Below are positions 5,217 to 8,225 of a DNA stretch of 8,225 nucleotides, piece by piece. Within the stretch, counting starts at the first letter, position 1; each line of letters starts with the position of its first letter. Where the stretch lies: NCBI GenBank assembly GCA_002328585.1, contig DCUV01000041.1:74727-82951 (forward strand), read 5' to 3'. Source of the DNA: Spirochaetia bacterium UBA2205. Lineage in GTDB: Bacteria; Spirochaetota; UBA4802; UB4802. The position numbers were made by a program, and so were the translations under genes. The notes beneath the pieces are model-generated. The model had not been told where the DNA came from and ran no database searches. It was given only the letters and a program-made list of their open reading frames with translations.

Positions 5217-6443
5217 ATGTTTGAGTTAGCAATTAAATATATTCTTTCGCGTAAGGTTCAGTCGTTGCTCATGCTGATTGGTGTTGCATTGGGATGCGGC
5301 GGCTATATTATCTTTACCTCGGTTCAACTTGGGTTTCAGACATTTATGAAGGAGCGCCTTATAGAAAATAACGGCCATATTACTATTGAAAGCAGAGAAG
5401 AAGATATTACCCGTGAGTCAATGGAAGGTGTTTTTTTTAAAGGGAGTACTGTTTACTGGATAAGCGGTCCAAGCGGCAGGCGTTCCAATGAGTATTTGCA
5501 AAGCGCATGGCACTGGCAAAAACGCCTGGCAGATATTCCATTTGTTGTAGCAAGTACAAAACGCATAGAGGCACAGGTTACCTGTGCACGGGGAGCGTTT
5601 TACCGTTCGGTCACTCTGCGTGGTGTTGATCCTTTTTATGAACCAAAAGTAACCAATATTGCTGAGGATATTGTTGTAGGGAATATGAATATGCTCAACA
5701 GCGGCAATAACCTTGTCATTGTTGGAGTTGAACTTTTGAATTTTTTGGGAGGAAAGCTCAATGATACCATTACTGTTGTAAATTCCAACGGCAATGTGTA
5801 CCCGGTTAAGGTCGTTGGAATCTATTCATCAGGTGACAGAAGAAATGATAGAACGCTGATACTGGCTTCTAATACTACTGTGCAAAATATTCTGGAAAGC
5901 CCCGGCAGGATAACCAAGATTGTAGTGAAGACGGTGGATGCGGACAGGGCATCAACATTTGCCCGTGAGTTATCGCAGGGGACATATGATAAGGTTGAAA
6001 GCTGGGATGAAGCTAATATCAATTTTTTGAGCATGACACAACAGCAATCATTTATACGGAATATTACCATATTTACCTTTATACTGGTGGTTTCATTTGG
6101 CATATACAATGTTCTCAATATGCTTGTTCATCAAAAACAGCGTGAGATAGCAATACTGCGTTCCATTGGGTATACCCGTAATGATACGGTAGTGCTATTT
6201 TTATTGCAGGGGGCAATTTTGAGTGTTGTTGGCGGCATCATAGGGATTTTGATTGGCTATGGTGCATGCAGCTACATTGAAACCATTAAAATGCCAGGCA
6301 GACCAATGCGTGTTGCTTGGGATGTCTTCATTTATCTATGGGGATTTATGCTTGTTGTTATATCAGCGCTTTTTGCAAGCTTTTTACCTGCAAAAACTGC
6401 TGGTTCGCTTTCACCAATTGAGATTATACGGAGAACGGAATAA
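5217..6443 (+). CDS. ABC transporter permease, FtsX/MacB/LolE type
   Basis: This 408-residue inner-membrane subunit belongs to the mechanotransmission (type VII) ABC class that includes MacB and LolC/E. One membrane helix at residues 16-38 is followed by a large periplasmic domain (about 40-278) with MacB/LolE-like landmarks: LRGVDPFYE, LVIVGVELLNFLGGKLNDT and VVGIYSSGDRRND. Three C-terminal helices (about 281-303, 326-350 and 371-393) form the FtsX domain, including REIAILRSIGYTRND (309-323), the coupling segment that meets the ATPase. The C-terminus LSPIEIIRR is typical. No nucleotide-binding domain is fused; the next gene supplies it and overlaps by one base (TAATG), implying coupled translation. 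AAGGA (5204-5208) is the ribosome site. A dimer of this single permease is expected. The cargo is unknown; drugs, peptides, lipids or lipoproteins are all transported by relatives. Confidence 0.92.
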   Translation: MFELAIKYILSRKVQSLLMLIGVALGCGGYIIFTSVQLGFQTFMKERLIENNGHITIESREEDITRESMEGVFFKGSTVYWISGPSGRRSNEYLQSAWHWQKRLADIPFVVASTKRIEAQVTCARGAFYRSVTLRGVDPFYEPKVTNIAEDIVVGNMNMLNSGNNLVIVGVELLNFLGGKLNDTITVVNSNGNVYPVKVVGIYSSGDRRNDRTLILASNTTVQNILESPGRITKIVVKTVDADRASTFARELSQGTYDKVESWDEANINFLSMTQQQSFIRNITIFTFILVVSFGIYNVLNMLVHQKQREIAILRSIGYTRNDTVVLFLLQGAILSVVGGIIGILIGYGACSYIETIKMPGRPMRVAWDVFIYLWGFMLVVISALFASFLPAKTAGSLSPIEIIRRTE

Positions 6444-7135
6444 TGGTGGCGATAGAAGCCGGTAATGTAGTCAAAGCATTTGGTGATTTTATTGCCTTAA
6501 AATCAATTTCGCTTACTATCGCCAAAGGTGAGTTTGTAGCTATAACCGGTAAATCCGGTTCGGGGAAGTCTACGTTGTTTTATTCGCTCAGCGGGCTTGA
6601 TAGCATTGACAGTGGCACGGTGATGATGCTGGGATATGCTATTCATTCGCTACCGGAAGATGAGGTACACAGGATTAGAAACACAAAGATGGGTTTTGTA
6701 TTCCAGTTCCATTACCTTATCTCAGAATTAACCACACTTGAAAATATTTTGATGCCTGCAAAAAAAATTAAAATGCATAAAGAAAAGATGCAGTATGCCC
6801 TGTACCTGCTGGATTACTTTGATATACAACACTGTAAGGATAAGCTTCCTTCGCAGATGTCGGGTGGTGAGCGACAACGGGTTGCTGTTGCCCGCGCATT
6901 GATTATGAATCCTGATATTATCTTTGCAGATGAGCCAACAGGCAACCTGGATTCTATAAACAGTGAAGCGGTTATGCGTATTTTTAAAGAGGTGAACAAA
7001 CAAAATGGAACAACGGTGATACTGATTACTCATGATGATGAGTATGCACATATGGCTGGACGACAGATACATTTAAAGGACGGACAGATAGAGTATGATG
7101 TTTACAACAAAGCAGTATCAAAAAAGAGTTATTAA
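6443..7135 (+). CDS. ABC transporter ATPase, MacB/LolD type
   Basis: This 230-residue ATP-hydrolysing subunit powers the adjacent permease. All motifs are intact: Walker A GKSGSGKST (36-44), Q-loop Gln88 in FVFQFHYL, signature MSGGERQ (139-145, with Met for the usual Leu), Walker B IIFADEP (159-165) with catalytic Glu164, D-loop NLDS (168-171) and switch His197 in ITHDD. The ADEPTGNLDS run and the length are typical of the LolD/MacB/FtsE group. The ATG shares its A with the TAA of the permease gene, and GGAG (6430-6433) lies 9 bases upstream inside that gene. The C-terminal tail of about 15 residues after KDGQIEYD is Lys-rich and variable in relatives. The family is certain; the cargo follows from the permease and is unknown. 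Confidence 0.95.
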   Translation: MVAIEAGNVVKAFGDFIALKSISLTIAKGEFVAITGKSGSGKSTLFYSLSGLDSIDSGTVMMLGYAIHSLPEDEVHRIRNTKMGFVFQFHYLISELTTLENILMPAKKIKMHKEKMQYALYLLDYFDIQHCKDKLPSQMSGGERQRVAVARALIMNPDIIFADEPTGNLDSINSEAVMRIFKEVNKQNGTTVILITHDDEYAHMAGRQIHLKDGQIEYDVYNKAVSKKSY

Positions 7136-7180
7136 ATTAAATATATTGCATAGCGTAATAAGATTTGTCAGGGTTTGAGA

Positions 7181-7312
7181 ATGAAGCTATTTTATTATGG
7201 CATATTTTCCTTTTTATGTTTTACGTTTCTTTTTTTGGCATGTGATGGTGAGGTTGAATACCAGTATTATCTTGTTGTTGATTCAAAATCAAAATCTATG
7301 AGAATTATTTAG
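7181..7312 (+). CDS. Small putative lipoprotein (43 residues) in the export operon
   Basis: The short frame runs ATG 7181 to TAG 7310-7312. AGGG (7170-7173) sits 7 bases before the start, as good a ribosome site as its neighbours have. The product begins MKLFYYG, has an uninterrupted hydrophobic run (residues 7-20, Phe/Leu-rich), then LFLAC with Cys21 followed by acidic DGEVE. This is the layout of a lipoprotein signal (n-region Lys, h-region, Leu-Ala-Cys lipobox with Phe at -3), leaving a mature peptide of only 23 residues ending MRII. It lies 45 bp after the ATPase gene and 66 bp before the TolC-family gene, in the same direction. I recognise no family. It could be an accessory subunit, a leader-type gene, or the remnant of a longer lipoprotein, since the same frame is open beyond the stop. 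Confidence 0.55.
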   Translation: MKLFYYGIFSFLCFTFLFLACDGEVEYQYYLVVDSKSKSMRII

Positions 7313-7378
7313 ATTCCGGTTCAAACCCGAAATGACATTGATGGAATAATGCTATTTTTTAAAGGAGTTTTGGTAGGG

Positions 7379-8225
7379 ATGAAAAATAAAAATATAACAG
7401 CATATATTGTATTGTTTATGGTTGTAAGTGTGCATGGTTTTGCTCAAAACAATGCGCCAATCCTTTCGTATGATGAATATGTATCAATTATGATTAAACA
7501 GTTGCCCCAGATTAAGAATAACATCATTCAGGTTAAAAAAGCACAGGTAAATGTTGAAAAAGCTAAAAGTGTTGATGATACAACGCTTATTGCTCAGGGA
7601 CAATATACCCATCAAAAACAGTATACAACCGGTAAAAACCTTTTTGAACCGGATTACAGTGAAACATACTATGGCTACGCCGGAATTGAACGTATCATCG
7701 CACCAACAGGAACACGATTGTCTGCAGGGTTTGAATATGATGCTTCGTCAGTAAAAGGTAACCGCACTATACCGGCACAAGCTATGTCAATTGATGAATA
7801 TCAGCCATCTATCAAGGCGACTATCACACAACCGTTGTTAAAAAATGTATTTGGTATTGCTGATAGGTATGGGAAAAATAATGCTGAATATACACTGCAA
7901 ATACAAAAATTGCAGCAGCGTGAAGATGATGACTCGGTTATGAACTACTATAAAAAACTGTATTTTACATGGATTTTTTATAAGCAGGCAATCGATATTT
8001 TAGCCGAAAGCATAGCAAACGCCAAAAATCTTGTTATTACTGTTGAGCGGAAGGCTAAAGCAGGGCTGGCTGAAAATGATGATCTTCAGCGGGCATACTC
8101 GTCCTTATATAGCTATCAGGCAGACTATCAACAATATCAGATTACCTATAAAGCTCTTTTAGATGAGCTATGGCTTTATATCACTAAGGATGCAACACCC
8201 GATAGTGCTTATCTTCAAAAATATT
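7379..8225 (+). CDS. TolC-family outer-membrane efflux channel, 3' end missing
   Basis: The frame is open from ATG 7379 to the window edge, covering 282 residues without a stop; full-length relatives are about 420-500. It would be the outer-membrane and periplasmic exit duct of the tripartite pump. A signal peptide MKNKNITAYIV... ends at GFA (20-22). The mature part has alternating strand and helix regions typical of the OEP (outer-membrane efflux protein) repeat: an early helix (about 31-65), barrel strands including RIIAPTGTRLSAGFEYD (105-121), the QPLLKN motif (151-156) where helices resume, and long helices with AGLAENDDLQRA (228-239). Upstream are AAAGGAG (7361-7367, 11 bases from ATG) and GGG just before the ATG. 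An in-frame ATG at 7349 would place the signal peptide internally and is less likely. Confidence 0.88.
   Translation, partial: MKNKNITAYIVLFMVVSVHGFAQNNAPILSYDEYVSIMIKQLPQIKNNIIQVKKAQVNVEKAKSVDDTTLIAQGQYTHQKQYTTGKNLFEPDYSETYYGYAGIERIIAPTGTRLSAGFEYDASSVKGNRTIPAQAMSIDEYQPSIKATITQPLLKNVFGIADRYGKNNAEYTLQIQKLQQREDDDSVMNYYKKLYFTWIFYKQAIDILAESIANAKNLVITVERKAKAGLAENDDLQRAYSSLYSYQADYQQYQITYKALLDELWLYITKDATPDSAYLQKY

Noticed and set aside
7313..7335. tRNA T-arm-like sequence (TCCGG-TTCAAAC-CCGAA), sharing CCGGTTCAA with the tRNA at the left edge
   Set aside because: One mismatch in the stem and no other tRNA arms around it; it lies in a short operon spacer, so chance resemblance is likely.
7551..7754. 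67-codon frame inside the TolC-family gene
   Set aside because: Out-of-frame shadow of a well-supported coding region.
1..8225. CRISPR array, transposase or toxin-antitoxin pair
   Set aside because: No regularly spaced repeats, no transposase-like or nuclease-like protein, and no small paired genes were found on either strand.

Overview
The window reads as a stretch of chromosome from a fairly AT-rich, double-membrane (diderm) bacterium. The evidence for an outer membrane is two beta-barrel or TolC-type outer-membrane proteins plus a periplasmic adaptor. The adaptor lacks the usual coiled-coil hairpin, a feature known from the Borrelia adaptor BesA, so a spirochaete-like host is possible. 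Nothing in the window proves a taxon.

Layout. Positions 1-64 are the 3' part of a tRNA-Leu(UAA). Its last bases are echoed about 60 bp downstream. Positions 272-1762 encode a CAT-type amino acid permease, followed by stacked hairpins that include a strong intrinsic terminator (about 1876-1957). Positions 1958-3013 form roughly 1 kb with no convincing gene but with several small structures: a repeated CCTGATGGAAT-like motif, an A8/T8 hairpin, a very GC-rich hairpin and a -10-like box abutting a 14-nt palindrome. Positions 3014-3736 encode a small outer-membrane beta-barrel protein of the MetA-pathway-of-phenol-degradation type, preceded by two strong palindromes. It converges on a small four-helix membrane protein of unknown function on the minus strand (3775-4116).

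From 4414 to beyond the right edge is one plus-strand operon for a tripartite ABC export system. In order it encodes a short hairpin-less periplasmic adaptor, an FtsX/MacB-type permease, its MacB/LolD-type ATPase (overlapping by one base), a previously uncalled 43-residue putative lipoprotein, and a TolC-family outer-membrane channel whose end lies outside the window. The ATPase and permease would form the inner-membrane mechanotransmission pump, the adaptor would bridge the periplasm, and the TolC protein would be the exit duct. The substrate cannot be read from the sequence.

The observations most worth following are the hairpin-less adaptor paired with a TolC protein, the tiny lipoprotein inside the pump operon, and two nearly identical ATTAG-N6-CTAAT dyads that bracket the beta-barrel gene.
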